Shown: positions 1-7,287 of the stretch, piece after piece | Position numbering within the stretch: position 1 is the stretch's first letter | Layout of the letters: each line of letters begins with the position of its first letter | Source of the DNA: Gammaproteobacteria bacterium | Lineage (GTDB): Bacteria > Pseudomonadota > Gammaproteobacteria > Poriferisulfidales > Poriferisulfidaceae | Direction of reading: 5' to 3' | DNA length: 36,191 nt | NCBI GenBank assembly: GCA_026713705.1 | Contig: JAPONY010000019.1 | Location: 1 to 36,191 of the forward strand | Program-made: the position numbers and the translations under genes | Notes under the pieces: generated by a model | Told to the model about the DNA's origin: nothing | The model's input: only the letters and a program-made list of their open reading frames with translations | Database searches by the model: none

Positions 1-139
1 CAACCCGCGAATATCAGAGTGATTGACCGTCGTCGTATGTGCCTCCCGCGGCTTGGGCTCAGGGTGCGACCGAAACTGAAACTGACCCTATGCAGGATGT
101 TACTATAAACTGCCAAAGACAGATTAATCCATATCAGAA

Positions 140-817
140 ATGGGATTCGAAAAAAGTGGGGATATTTTTGTGAGATTTTGCTTCACACGTACACTCGACC
201 GCAAGACTACGTTGGCTAGAATTTCTGAGCTGCATCCCACCATCACCGACATCTACAAAAATATGTCGGACACGGAGCTTGAGAGGCACTGTTCCCCTCT
301 AGTTTTATCGACCTGCAAACGTGCCTTTTTGGTGCCAGTGCGACCTGGCTACGCAATTAGCCTTATAAATAGTTCTCAATCGGCTAACGATCTTTTTGGA
401 GGTGATATCCGCGTATTGCTACGCTGGGATAACGTGTATTATCGAAAGAAAACCCGGCATAGGATGATCCAAGCTCCTGCCCAGATTCTGTGGTATGTCA
501 GCCGTGATATTAAAAAAATTGTAGCTGTATCTTGGCTCGACGATGTGGAGATCGGTGGACCTAAAGAGCTTTTTAAAAAATTCAAAAAATCTGGAGTACT
601 GGAATGGAAAGATATCTACGAGATGTGTGATGGCGATGTGTCAAAGGAAATAATGGCTTTGAAATTTTCTCACACACTCCCTCTTCGCGAGCAAATATCA
701 TTGAGTCAACTACAGAATATAATGGAAAAAAATCAGGCTGCGCTTCAGCTGCAGTCTGTATCAGAATTGCCACCTAAAGTGTTTCGAGAACTGTTGCAAC
801 TCGGCTATCCGGATTAA
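140..817 (+). CDS. PUA-like domain protein paired with an ASCH gene
   Basis: 225 residues, or 215 if translation starts at the in-frame GTG at 170, which has a better Shine-Dalgarno-like GTGGGGA in front than the ATG at 140. The C-terminal half (about 110-195) carries LWYVSRD, AVSWLDDVEIGGPKELFKKF, LEWKDIYE and IMALKFSHT. From memory this resembles the PUA-like tail of a family in which a GNAT acetyltransferase domain normally comes first. No GNAT motif is present here, so this is either a stand-alone version or an N-terminally truncated one; in-frame stops lie upstream, so the missing part is not directly adjacent. The gene ends two bases before the ASCH gene at 820, so the two are surely co-transcribed. 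Base composition is AT-rich, unlike most of the window, suggesting transfer. Function unknown; RNA or modified-nucleotide binding is an inference from the fold. Confidence 0.7.
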   Translation: MGFEKSGDIFVRFCFTRTLDRKTTLARISELHPTITDIYKNMSDTELERHCSPLVLSTCKRAFLVPVRPGYAISLINSSQSANDLFGGDIRVLLRWDNVYYRKKTRHRMIQAPAQILWYVSRDIKKIVAVSWLDDVEIGGPKELFKKFKKSGVLEWKDIYEMCDGDVSKEIMALKFSHTLPLREQISLSQLQNIMEKNQAALQLQSVSELPPKVFRELLQLGYPD

Positions 818-819
818 TC

Positions 820-1311
820 ATGAAAAAAAGAAATTCACCCTTGCTTTTCTCCATAAAGCCTCATTATGCGGATCTTGTCTTTCAGGGGCTCAAGGCAGCA
901 GAGTTAAGAAAACAGATTACATCCTGTATGGAAGACCGTATTGTATTTATTTATGTTTCTAGTCCGGTCAAACAACTACGAGGTGGTTTTCATATTGGAC
1001 ATGTGTGGAGTGGGCCACCTGAAAAAATTTGGAACCAAGTGTCTGAACTCGCGGCTGTTGATAAGCCGGATTTTGATGCCTACTATGCTGGACGAACCAT
1101 TGCATACGCCCTCGAAATAATTGAGGTCTGGGAATACGATACCCCGATTGACTTGGAGACGCTAAGGAGTCAATTTAAGAAATTTGTGGTTCCACAATCC
1201 TGGAGATATGCGAGAGATGAAGAAGTCCAATCATTCCAAGAAATGAAACGTCAGAATACTCGCAAACTCCATAACACTTGCAGTAACAGCTCCAAAGTTA
1301 AAGCCGCGTAA
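820..1311 (+). CDS. ASCH-domain protein
   Basis: 163 residues. The N-terminus LLFSIKPHYADLVFQGLKAAELRK matches the ASCH start (S-I-K-P ... G-K-x-x-E-x-R-K). It continues with IFIYVSSPVKQLRG, IGHVWSGPPEKIW, YYAGRTIAYALEI and a C-terminal VVPQSWRYA, the usual order in ASCH proteins of about 120-160 residues. ASCH domains have a PUA-like beta-barrel and are thought to bind RNA or modified nucleosides; the target here is unknown. The gene follows the preceding PUA-like gene by two bases, so two PUA-fold proteins are made as a unit. The Lys/Asn/Ser-rich tail after about residue 145 is probably disordered. AT-rich coding, as in its partner. The ASCH call is fairly secure; the role is not. Confidence 0.82.
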   Translation: MKKRNSPLLFSIKPHYADLVFQGLKAAELRKQITSCMEDRIVFIYVSSPVKQLRGGFHIGHVWSGPPEKIWNQVSELAAVDKPDFDAYYAGRTIAYALEIIEVWEYDTPIDLETLRSQFKKFVVPQSWRYARDEEVQSFQEMKRQNTRKLHNTCSNSSKVKAA

Positions 1312-1455
1312 AACCAGTTACCAGCGATGTTGGTCACATGTGCCGACTGGCGATTCGATCATGTGCGGCCAAAATTGGAGTAGAAAGTCTGTCTCTTTCG
1401 AACTCTTTTTTCGATAGCCATGATAGAGTAGCGCGGTCTACCGCATCGCACGCAC

Positions 1456-1953
1456 ATGATTCCCCTGGCAATCCTGACCTGTGGCGGGACCTTCGACAAG
1501 GTCTACCACGACGCCCTGAGCGATTACACCATCGGAGCACCTTGTACTCCAGACATCCTGGCCGAAGCCGGCATGCAGGACGGCTGGGAATTGATCGAGG
1601 TGATGCGCAAGGACAGCCTGGACATGACCGACGACGACCGGGCAATCCTGCGCACGGCGGCGGCAAGCTGCAGAGCTTCGCGGCTCGTGGTGGTCCATGG
1701 CACCGACACCATGGCGGATTCCGCGGCAGTGCTGGCCGACATTCCGGACAAGACCATCGTGCTGACCGGCGCCATGAGCCCCGCACGGTTCCGCCAGACC
1801 GATGCCCCCTTCAACCTCGGCTTCGCCATTGCCGCCGCGCTGACCGCAGACTTTGGCACCTACATCGCCATGGGCGGAAGGCTGTATCCGCACGACCAGG
1901 TCAAGAAAAACCGGGGACAGGGACGGTTCGAGCCGGCCAATTCCACCTCTTGA
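1456..1953 (+). CDS. Short asparaginase-domain protein
   Basis: 165 residues. ILTCGGTFDKVY at 6-17 is the TGGT(I/F)D loop of type I/II asparaginases, VVVHGTDTMADSA is the second catalytic motif (HGTDTM), and LTGAMSPARFRQTDAPFNLG is the GAM-S-DA-NL segment. Full-length bacterial asparaginases have about 330 residues in two domains. Only the N-terminal alpha/beta domain is present, and the stop is followed directly by the next promoter, not by a decayed C-terminal half. Stand-alone proteins of this size exist in Proteobacteria, so it is likely intact rather than truncated. In the full-length enzyme the active site is completed by the neighbouring subunit, so activity of this form is uncertain. 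No strong ribosome-binding site precedes the ATG. Confidence 0.82.
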   Translation: MIPLAILTCGGTFDKVYHDALSDYTIGAPCTPDILAEAGMQDGWELIEVMRKDSLDMTDDDRAILRTAAASCRASRLVVVHGTDTMADSAAVLADIPDKTIVLTGAMSPARFRQTDAPFNLGFAIAAALTADFGTYIAMGGRLYPHDQVKKNRGQGRFEPANSTS

Positions 1954-1977
1954 AATCCTCCGCGCTCTTCCTCATTA
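1949..1977 (+). promoter_or_regulatory. Sigma-32 (heat-shock) promoter for hsp20
   Basis: CTTGAAA at 1949-1955 is a perfect heat-shock -35 element. After a 14-base spacer comes CCTCATTA at 1970-1977, one base off the CCCCATNT-type -10. The -35 overlaps the stop codon of the asparaginase-domain gene (TGA at 1951-1953). The hsp20 start codon lies about 40 bases further on, giving a short leader. Sigma-32 control of a small heat-shock gene is what the family predicts. Confidence 0.75.
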
Positions 1978-2014
1978 AATAAATAGACGAGGATGGTTAC
2001 AAAGGAGGTAAATC

Positions 2015-2447
2015 ATGCATCCGAGCATTTATTTCGACCCGTTCGAGACGCTGGGCCGCTGGAATCAACTGTTCAACCGGTTTTGCAAGCAATGTCGAGG
2101 GCCAGGGCCAGTCCGGCTGGATTCCTGCGGTCGATTTTGAGGACCTCGGCGAACACTATCTGGTAACGGCCGACCTGCCCGGCATCAAGCCGGAAGACGT
2201 GGAAATCAGCCTGGATGGCGACGTCCTGCAGATCAAGGGCGAACGCCTGGCTGAAACCGGTGAAGGCGAAGGGAAACGCTATCGTCGTACCGAGCGCGTG
2301 TACGGCGCATTTCGGCGCAGTTTCCAGCTGCCCGCCGACGTTGATCCGGACGCTATCGAGGCGCATGGCAAGGACGGAGTGCTGCACATTCGAATCGGCA
2401 AGCACGCCGCCACCCAGCCCCGGCGCATCACGGTTCAGACCAACTGA
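2015..2447 (+). pseudogene. Small heat-shock protein Hsp20, frameshifted
   Basis: An AAAGGAGGT ribosome-binding site at 2001-2009 precedes ATG 2015, which begins MHPSIYFDPFETLGRWNQ, a normal Hsp20 start. This frame hits a stop at about 2140. The alpha-crystallin domain continues one frame over: WIPAVDFEDLGEHYLV, ADLPGIKPEDVEI, GKRYRRTERVYGAFRRSF, the conserved AHGKDGVLHI, and a C-terminal ITV (I-x-V) motif. The frames join at the TTTT run at 2081-2084, where one T too many explains the break. If corrected, the product would be about 143 residues, normal for the family, an ATP-independent holdase that binds unfolding proteins in the cytoplasm. The rest is undamaged, so this is a very recent lesion, an assembly error or a +1 frameshift. 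An internal ATG at 2199 would give only part of the domain. Confidence 0.85.
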
Positions 2448-2466
2448 GCCAACGGGTTCCAAACCG

Positions 2467-2499
2467 GCCCGTCGGCAGTCTCTGCCGACGGGCTTTTTT
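2467..2499 (+). terminator. Rho-independent terminator after hsp20
   Basis: A perfect 12-bp stem (GCCCGTCGGCAG / CTGCCGACGGGC) with a 3-base loop is followed by six T residues, 20 bases after the hsp20 stop codon. Confidence 0.92.
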
Positions 2500-2583
2500 A
2501 TGCCCGGGACACTCGGAAAATGGGGTGCAATACGGACCTGTATCCTCTGGGCAGGTGTACAATGCGCGCCCGACCTGAGGTTT

Positions 2584-2660
2584 CGGAGTGTAGCTCAGCC
2601 TGGTAGAGCACTGCCTTCGGGAGGCAGGGGCCGGAGGTTCAAATCCTCTCACTCCGACCA
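2584..2660 (+). tRNA. tRNA-Pro (anticodon CGG)
   Basis: 77 bases with encoded CCA. The acceptor stem CGGAGTG pairs with CACTCCG. The D arm GCTC/GAGC, the anticodon stem CTGCC/GGCAG with loop TTCGGGA (anticodon CGG, reading CCG), and the T arm around TTCAAAT are all present. A TACAAT hexamer at 2558-2563 may be its -10 box; no good -35 is visible. Confidence 0.96.
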
Positions 2661-2741
2661 CTTCGCAGTCGACCCACTTTTTCTGATACCATCCTCGGAT
2701 CTTTCGCGTATGGGAGTTTTCGGATCGAATTGGAGGAAAAA

Positions 2742-3590
2742 ATGTACAGAGCAAAAATCCCGATTCTCGCCGTCGCGTTGACCCTTACGCCCGGATTTTC
2801 CGGGGCCATGGATGAAGGGTTTTATATCGGGCTTTCCGCTTCTGTGGAAAACCTGGATGCCACTTTTTCAAAGACGACGGACAACACCCATCCGAGCAAC
2901 GGGACACCTTCCATGGGGCGAATCTTCCACAACCGGGATTCCGACAGCAAGACGGCAAGCGGTTTTGGGATCGTGGCCGGATACCAGAGCCCCCTCCACT
3001 ACGGGAGCCTGTATTGGAGCGGTGAAGTCAGCTTGACTTATCACAGTGGGAAAGCGCGGGGAAGGTTGCCTTGGGTCCAAGATGCTTCCGCCAGGGCTGC
3101 GGGAGGAGCAGACGATCCGGATTGGCCTCAATCTGGAGAAGGTTGGCCGGATTTCTGGACTTTCGAAAAAGACCGCAGCCACGGCCTGAGCTTCAGGCTA
3201 GGCGGGCAACCTGACTTTCTCACCGCCGCGCTTGGAGAGGGTTCCGGGCTCTACGTCCTGGCTGCCGTTCATCGGGTCAAGGGTGAATTTACCGTTACCT
3301 ACGAAGGGTGTTCCGCGGACGGTGGATGCCTAAACGGAATGGAAGATAAATCTTATACAAGGGGAGCCGACAAAGTCGACAGGGACTATACTGCCTGGAC
3401 TTTCGGGGCAGGTATGCACACGTCGGTTGCCGAACAAATGGGTCTGCAGGTTGAGGTGTACCACAGCGAGTATGACAAAGAAGTCTTCAGCCTCCTCGAC
3501 AGCAGCCAAGAACCTTACGTCGAAATCCCTCAGGAACCGGATGCCAGAGAAACCGGCCTGAGGCTGAGACTGTTGAGATACTTCCAGTAG
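2742..3590 (+). CDS. Predicted outer-membrane beta-barrel protein
   Basis: 282 residues. ATG 2742 is chosen because GGAGG at 2732-2736 sits five bases before it; a TTG at 2730 is in frame but lies over that site. Residues 1-22 look like a Sec signal peptide (MYRAKIPILAVALTLTPGFSGA), giving a mature start near MDEGFYIGLSAS. The mature chain has alternating amphipathic strands (FYIGLSASVENL, SGFGIVAGYQS, YWSGEVSLTYHSG, LSFRLGG, YVLAAVHRVKGEFTVTY, WTFGAGMHTSV, LQVEVYHSEY) and a C-terminal strand ending in LRLRLLRYFQ, close to the aromatic-ended signature of barrel proteins. Two cysteines (around GCSADGGC) lie in what would be a loop. No family is recognised; an Opa/OmpW-sized barrel is the best structural guess. 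It stands alone between tRNA-Pro and argB. Confidence 0.72.
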   Translation: MYRAKIPILAVALTLTPGFSGAMDEGFYIGLSASVENLDATFSKTTDNTHPSNGTPSMGRIFHNRDSDSKTASGFGIVAGYQSPLHYGSLYWSGEVSLTYHSGKARGRLPWVQDASARAAGGADDPDWPQSGEGWPDFWTFEKDRSHGLSFRLGGQPDFLTAALGEGSGLYVLAAVHRVKGEFTVTYEGCSADGGCLNGMEDKSYTRGADKVDRDYTAWTFGAGMHTSVAEQMGLQVEVYHSEYDKEVFSLLDSSQEPYVEIPQEPDARETGLRLRLLRYFQ

Positions 3591-3608
3591 CCCGGCCGAG
3601 CAAACCAC

Positions 3609-4508
3609 ATGGACCGGCAATCCGCCCAACAGACCGTTCATGTTCTGGTTGAGGCCCTACCCTACATCCAGGCCTTCGCGGACCGGTCCGTCGTCATCAA
3701 GTACGGCGGCAACGCGATGGTCGACGAAACGCTGAAGAGCAGCTTCGCGCGCGACCTGGTGCTGATGCAACAAGTGGGCATCAAACCCGTCGTCGTACAT
3801 GGGGGAGGCCCCCAAATCGGAGAGCGCCTGAAGGAACTCGGCATAGAGAGTCGGTTTGTCGATGGCGTGCGCGTCACCGACAAGCAAACCATGGACGTGG
3901 TGGAGAAGGTGCTCGGTGATGTCATCAACACGGAGATTGTCGAACTGATCAACCAGCACGGGGGGCGTGCTGCCGGCATCACCGGCAAGCGCGGCGGATT
4001 CATTCATGCCAAGCGGCTCAAACTGAAGCAGTTCTCTCCGGAAATGAACGCGCCCGAAATTATCGATCTCGGCCATACGGGGACTGTGGCAAGTATCGAC
4101 CCCGGACCGATCCAGGAACTGGAGGACGGCGGGAAGATCCCCGTAATCGCCCCGGTCGGGGTCGGCGCCGACGGCGAGAGTTACAACATCAACGCGGACA
4201 CCGTCGCCAGCCATATAGCGGTCGCACTGAAGGCCGAAAAGCTGATGATCCTGACCAATCAGTCCGGAGTCCTGGATGCCGAAGGGGAATTGCTGACCAA
4301 TCTAGGCCCGTCGGCCATAGAGAACCTGATTGACGACGAGACGATCAGTGATGGCATGGTGCCCAAAACCCGTTGCGTGCTGGACGCATTGAACGCCGGC
4401 GTCCACACCGCACATATCATCGACGGCCGGACTCCTCACGCCGTGGTTCTGGAAATCTTCACACGCGAAGGGATCGGCACACTGATTGCGGCCGAATCAG
4501 CGGCTTAA
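3609..4508 (+). CDS. argB: Acetylglutamate kinase
   Basis: 299 residues, normal for the family. ArgB phosphorylates N-acetyl-L-glutamate with ATP, the second step of arginine synthesis, in the cytoplasm. Seen in the sequence: VVIKYGGNAM (ATP-phosphate Lys and glycines) near residue 28, VVHGGGPQIG near 60, GKRGGFI, the IPVIAPVGVGADG and YNINADTVA stretch near 180-200 (substrate and nucleotide contacts), LTNQSGVLD and DGMVPK. The amino-terminal extension VHVLVEALPYIQAF is typical of the hexameric, arginine-inhibitable ArgB type. That class is feedback-controlled and can be a PII target, of interest because two glnK genes lie in this window; the link is inference. No other arginine gene is adjacent. 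Confidence 0.97.
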   Translation: MDRQSAQQTVHVLVEALPYIQAFADRSVVIKYGGNAMVDETLKSSFARDLVLMQQVGIKPVVVHGGGPQIGERLKELGIESRFVDGVRVTDKQTMDVVEKVLGDVINTEIVELINQHGGRAAGITGKRGGFIHAKRLKLKQFSPEMNAPEIIDLGHTGTVASIDPGPIQELEDGGKIPVIAPVGVGADGESYNINADTVASHIAVALKAEKLMILTNQSGVLDAEGELLTNLGPSAIENLIDDETISDGMVPKTRCVLDALNAGVHTAHIIDGRTPHAVVLEIFTREGIGTLIAAESAA

Positions 4509-4524
4509 TCGTTTCAAATGGGGT

Positions 4525-4544
4525 GGGCGGAGCTTGCTCCGCCC
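4525..4544. terminator. GC-rich hairpin between convergent genes
   Basis: Perfect inverted repeat GGGCGGAGC TT GCTCCGCCC, 16 bases after the argB stop and 8 before the stop of the convergent small gene. Neither side has a proper T-run, so it may act as a weak bidirectional terminator or only as an mRNA end structure. Confidence 0.5.
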
Positions 4545-4552
4545 GTAGTAGT

Positions 4553-4792
4553 TTATGTCGTCTTTGAGAAGGTGTACTGCTCGCCTTCGCGTCGCACCGT
4601 AATTCCGACATGCTCGGCCGTCTGTTCCTCGCCGTCCTCAATATTGAACTGCTGCCCGCCAATCGCCACCAGGCCTTCGCGGGTCACGCCGCAGTGTATC
4701 GGCCCGATCGTATCGTATTCCCGCGCCTCCAGGCGCAGGGTGTTGGGATCGTCCTCTTCTTCGGTTTCCTGGTTTTCCGGTTCGTCTGCCAT
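4553..4792 (-). CDS. Small acidic protein of unknown function
   Basis: 79 residues; I do not recognise the family. The first 20 residues are almost all acidic or polar (MADEPENQETEEEDD) and probably disordered. The rest looks like a small beta-rich domain: TLRLEAREYDTIGPIHCGVTREGLVAI, then GGQQFNIEDGEEQTAEHVGITVRREGEQYTF. One cysteine. It converges with argB and diverges from tRNA-Gln; its start codon lies only about 27 bases from the tRNA promoter -10 box, so the two transcripts start back to back. A coding gene is likely from the amino-acid make-up and GC-rich third positions, but function is open. Confidence 0.62.
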   Translation of the reverse strand: MADEPENQETEEEDDPNTLRLEAREYDTIGPIHCGVTREGLVAIGGQQFNIEDGEEQTAEHVGITVRREGEQYTFSKTT

Positions 4793-4818
4793 GGGGACTT
4801 GCTCCTGTTGGGTGGGCG

Positions 4819-4824
4819 TATAAT
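4819..4824 (+). promoter_or_regulatory. -10 box of tRNA-Gln promoter
   Basis: Perfect TATAAT 14 bases before the mature tRNA-Gln 5' end. No good -35 is seen at 17 bases upstream (GACTTG). Confidence 0.6.
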
Positions 4825-4838
4825 TTTAACCGTACCGC

Positions 4839-4912
4839 TGGGGGATCGTCTAGTGGTAGGACTGCGGACTCTGACTCCGCCAGCGGGGGTTCGAATCCCT
4901 CTCCCCCAGCCA
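4839..4912 (+). tRNA. tRNA-Gln (anticodon CTG)
   Basis: 74 bases with encoded CCA. Acceptor TGGGGGA pairs with TCCCCCA. The anticodon loop CTCTGAC gives anticodon CTG (reads CAG). The T loop is TTCGAAT. The body matches the usual bacterial tRNA-Gln pattern. Confidence 0.96.
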
Positions 4913-5067
4913 ATTCCCGGTTCTCGGATTCCGGCCCGCAACAGGGACGCGGACGGCTTCGCGGTCAGGAGAGGCTACGGATGACGGGCTCGCCGCCAGG
5001 GTGGTCGTCGGCACCGATGCCAGAGGGCCACCTTGCCGCCTGCTCCACTCCCCGCACTGCCGAATCA

Positions 5068-6870
5068 CTACATGGGGTCCATCGAGTCGTCGTCGTCATC
5101 CGGCGGCTCCGCAAGTTTGGAGCCGAACGAACCGATGATTTGGTGCAAGGTGCCTTCGTGATGGAAGACCCCGCCCACCTCGGGCTCGGCCTTGGTGCCA
5201 TAAAGGGAGCCCTGAAGTGCCCCGCGGCTGCCCGCCACGAGATTATTCATCTGACCAGGATCAGAGAATTTGGAGTCCGTGACCGTCAGGCCCTCCCAGG
5301 TCAGTGCCCCTGAATAGAGGGTGCCCGCGTACCAGGCCTCCCCGTCATCATTCAGCCTCTTGATGTTCGTGATTTTGACGCCGATGTTCGCGGCCGCTAC
5401 CATAACATTCGGAGTGACCGTGTCGTCTGCCTCAACAGAAGGCTTATAGTCAATTTTCACATCGCCCTGGACGAGGTAATGCTCCAGGCTTGTTTTCCTG
5501 CTTTCCACGCCCACCATGACGCCCTCTCCGGTCAACTCGACACTGGGAGGCTGAATGCCGTCCTCAATGGCATTTTCATCATAGATCCGGCCCAGCGAGG
5601 CGTTTGCATAACGCACGTGCGCCGGCGTCTCTGTCTCTTCATCATCGAAAAACCGATATACCCCGACAAAGAACATGCTGTGCCGCAACATGCCGTCATA
5701 GCCCACATATTCTTCGTTATCATCTTCCAGGCTTTCCCTGACCTTTGACAGACTCGCAAAATCCGGAGCGGTCGTAACACCCATCGGCAACTCTACACTG
5801 GTCAGATCCATGTTCATTACGGCATCAGGCGTCAGAAGATACCTGTTGTCGTCATCATCTTCGTAGACCGCGAACAGATCAGCGAAACTTGGAGCATCAT
5901 CAAGATCAACTCCACTCGGAAGCCCCGTTTTAGCGGTCAGTGCCTTGTTTGTTACGTTATCGCCCGTAAGAAGGTACTCCCGCCCGTCTTCATCTTCGTA
6001 GACCTCCCTGCGGTCGGCCTCCACGGAGGGCGTTGTCCGGACCTGAGACAGAAAAGTTTCACGATAGAACATAACCGGCTGGCGGTCCGCCGTAAAACTT
6101 CGGAAACTCACGACATTCTCATCCTCATCATCCGTTGAGCCTGCCGGACCCAAATGGAAAGTCGTATCTTCTCGCAAATTATCCTTGCCGAAGACACACT
6201 TTGCAGGACCGGTCGCGGTTGCATCACTGCACGTGGCACCGATAGCCTCGCTCGCGACCGAACCATCTTCGCCGGTTTGGGCCAGCACCGCGCCGGTGCT
6301 CAGATACCGGGTGCTGGCGCCGACGATGCCGTTTCTCAGGCCGTTGAGCTGAGCGGGAGTACTGCCCAACGCTCTGGCTCCTCCCTCGCGGACTCTCGTC
6401 AGGTCGGCGAAGGCCGGAGCCGTCTCAACGCCTTCCGGCAACTCCACGTCCGTCAGATTCATGTCGGTCACGTTGTCAGGCGTCAGCAGGTACTCGTTCC
6501 CATCCGCGTCCTTGTAGACCGCGAACAAATCAGCGAAACTTGGAGCATCATCAAGATCAACTCCACTCGGAAGCCCCGTTTTATCGGTCAGTGCCTTGTT
6601 TGTTACGTTATCGTTCGTCAGGAGATACTTGTTCCCCTCTGCGTCTTGATAGACCTGATGATCGGTAAACTTGGCGATGGCCGCCGAAAGACCTTTACTT
6701 GAAATCAGGTAGTCCACGCTGGAGTAGACCTCTTGGGGGTCGGCCCCGTTACCATCCATGGGTGGGGCTGCTGGTTCTGATACCAGCAACCTGGAACTGC
6801 CGGAACCGCCGCAGGCGGACAGAGCCAGAATGACACAGCCAAAGAGTGGATAGCGGATAAAAGCAGACAT
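5068..6870 (-). CDS. TbpB-like surface lipoprotein with internal repeats
   Basis: 600 residues. A lipoprotein signal ends in LALSAC, with the lipidated Cys at 20 followed by GGSGSS; SD GAGGAG precedes the start. Two near-identical blocks (about 73-160 and 290-377) each hold two units of the form VYxDxxGNxYLLTxDNVT...LPxGV...APSFADL. The C-terminal part (about 395-595) looks like the 8-stranded barrel of the TbpB/factor-H-binding class: YAGTLYSGALTWEGL, then the diagnostic ending GALQGSLYGTKAEPEVGG followed by GSFGSKL. Such lipoproteins are often moved to the cell surface by Slam and bind host or metal-carrier proteins; the ligand here is unknown and no Slam gene is in the window. Last residues are Asp-rich (DDDDDSMDPM). 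The family call rests on remembered motifs. Confidence 0.75.
   Translation of the reverse strand: MSAFIRYPLFGCVILALSACGGSGSSRLLVSEPAAPPMDGNGADPQEVYSSVDYLISSKGLSAAIAKFTDHQVYQDAEGNKYLLTNDNVTNKALTDKTGLPSGVDLDDAPSFADLFAVYKDADGNEYLLTPDNVTDMNLTDVELPEGVETAPAFADLTRVREGGARALGSTPAQLNGLRNGIVGASTRYLSTGAVLAQTGEDGSVASEAIGATCSDATATGPAKCVFGKDNLREDTTFHLGPAGSTDDEDENVVSFRSFTADRQPVMFYRETFLSQVRTTPSVEADRREVYEDEDGREYLLTGDNVTNKALTAKTGLPSGVDLDDAPSFADLFAVYEDDDDNRYLLTPDAVMNMDLTSVELPMGVTTAPDFASLSKVRESLEDDNEEYVGYDGMLRHSMFFVGVYRFFDDEETETPAHVRYANASLGRIYDENAIEDGIQPPSVELTGEGVMVGVESRKTSLEHYLVQGDVKIDYKPSVEADDTVTPNVMVAAANIGVKITNIKRLNDDGEAWYAGTLYSGALTWEGLTVTDSKFSDPGQMNNLVAGSRGALQGSLYGTKAEPEVGGVFHHEGTLHQIIGSFGSKLAEPPDDDDDSMDPM
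5863..5962. repeat. 100-bp internal direct repeat, copy 2
   Basis: Differs from 6514-6613 at only two positions; the copies are offset by 651 bases (217 codons, in frame). Codes for part of the second repeat block of the lipoprotein. The surrounding repeat sequence is more diverged than this core. Confidence 0.93.
6514..6613. repeat. 100-bp internal direct repeat, copy 1
   Basis: Partner of 5863-5962, 98 of 100 bases identical by eye. Codes for part of the first repeat block (NKALTDKTGLPSGVDLDD and following) of the lipoprotein. Confidence 0.93.
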
Positions 6871-7088
6871 ATTCTCCTCGGAATCAGATACGATGTCGAC
6901 ACCACTGGGTACGCTGTGCCTTGGACATCCAGATTCGATATTCTACATGAAGATTCCTGCAGAAATCTTTTCCGATCGCCCACCCGGAAAGCCCCCGGGT
7001 TACAGTCAAATTTTCCGGATCGTTTCGTCGAATCCCCACGCCGCCTGCCAACTAGAACGGAATCCCGGCTGATGGTACGCTACGCAGC

Positions 7089-7178
7089 GGAGAGTTGCCG
7101 GAGTGGTCGAACGGGGCGGTCTCGAAAACCGTTGTGCGACTTGTCGTACCGAGGGTTCGAATCCCTCACTCTCCGCCA
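7089..7178 (+). tRNA. tRNA-Ser (anticodon CGA)
   Basis: 90 bases with encoded CCA and the long variable arm typical of tRNA-Ser. Acceptor GGAGAGT pairs with ACTCTCC. The anticodon loop CTCGAAA gives CGA (reads TCG). The T loop is TTCGAAT. The 218 bases between it and the lipoprotein gene hold no gene I can support. Confidence 0.96.
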
Positions 7179-7186
7179 CGAACGAC

Positions 7187-7219
7187 AAAAAGGGGCGCCG
7201 CCATCCGCACGGCGGCACC
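7187..7219 (-). terminator. Second terminator of the TorF-type porin gene
   Basis: On the minus strand, GGTGCCGCC pairs with GGCGGCGCC (one U-G wobble that works only in minus-strand RNA) and is followed, after two Cs, by five T residues. Confidence 0.75.
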
Positions 7220-7227
7220 TTAAAACG

Positions 7228-7260
7228 GAGAGGCCTGTCCGCATGGCAGACAGGCCTCTC
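7228..7260 (-). terminator. First terminator of the TorF-type porin gene
   Basis: Perfect 12-bp stem GAGAGGCCTGTC / GACAGGCCTCTC with a 9-base loop, followed on the minus strand by CGTTTTA. It lies 27 bases past the porin stop codon. Confidence 0.75.
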
Positions 7261-7287
7261 AAACACGGATTCTCAATCGGCGGGCGC

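Noticed and set aside
2199-2447. Separate 82-residue Hsp20-like gene starting at ATG 2199
   Set aside because: It is the downstream part of the frameshifted hsp20; domain sequence runs upstream of this ATG in the same frame and no SD precedes it.
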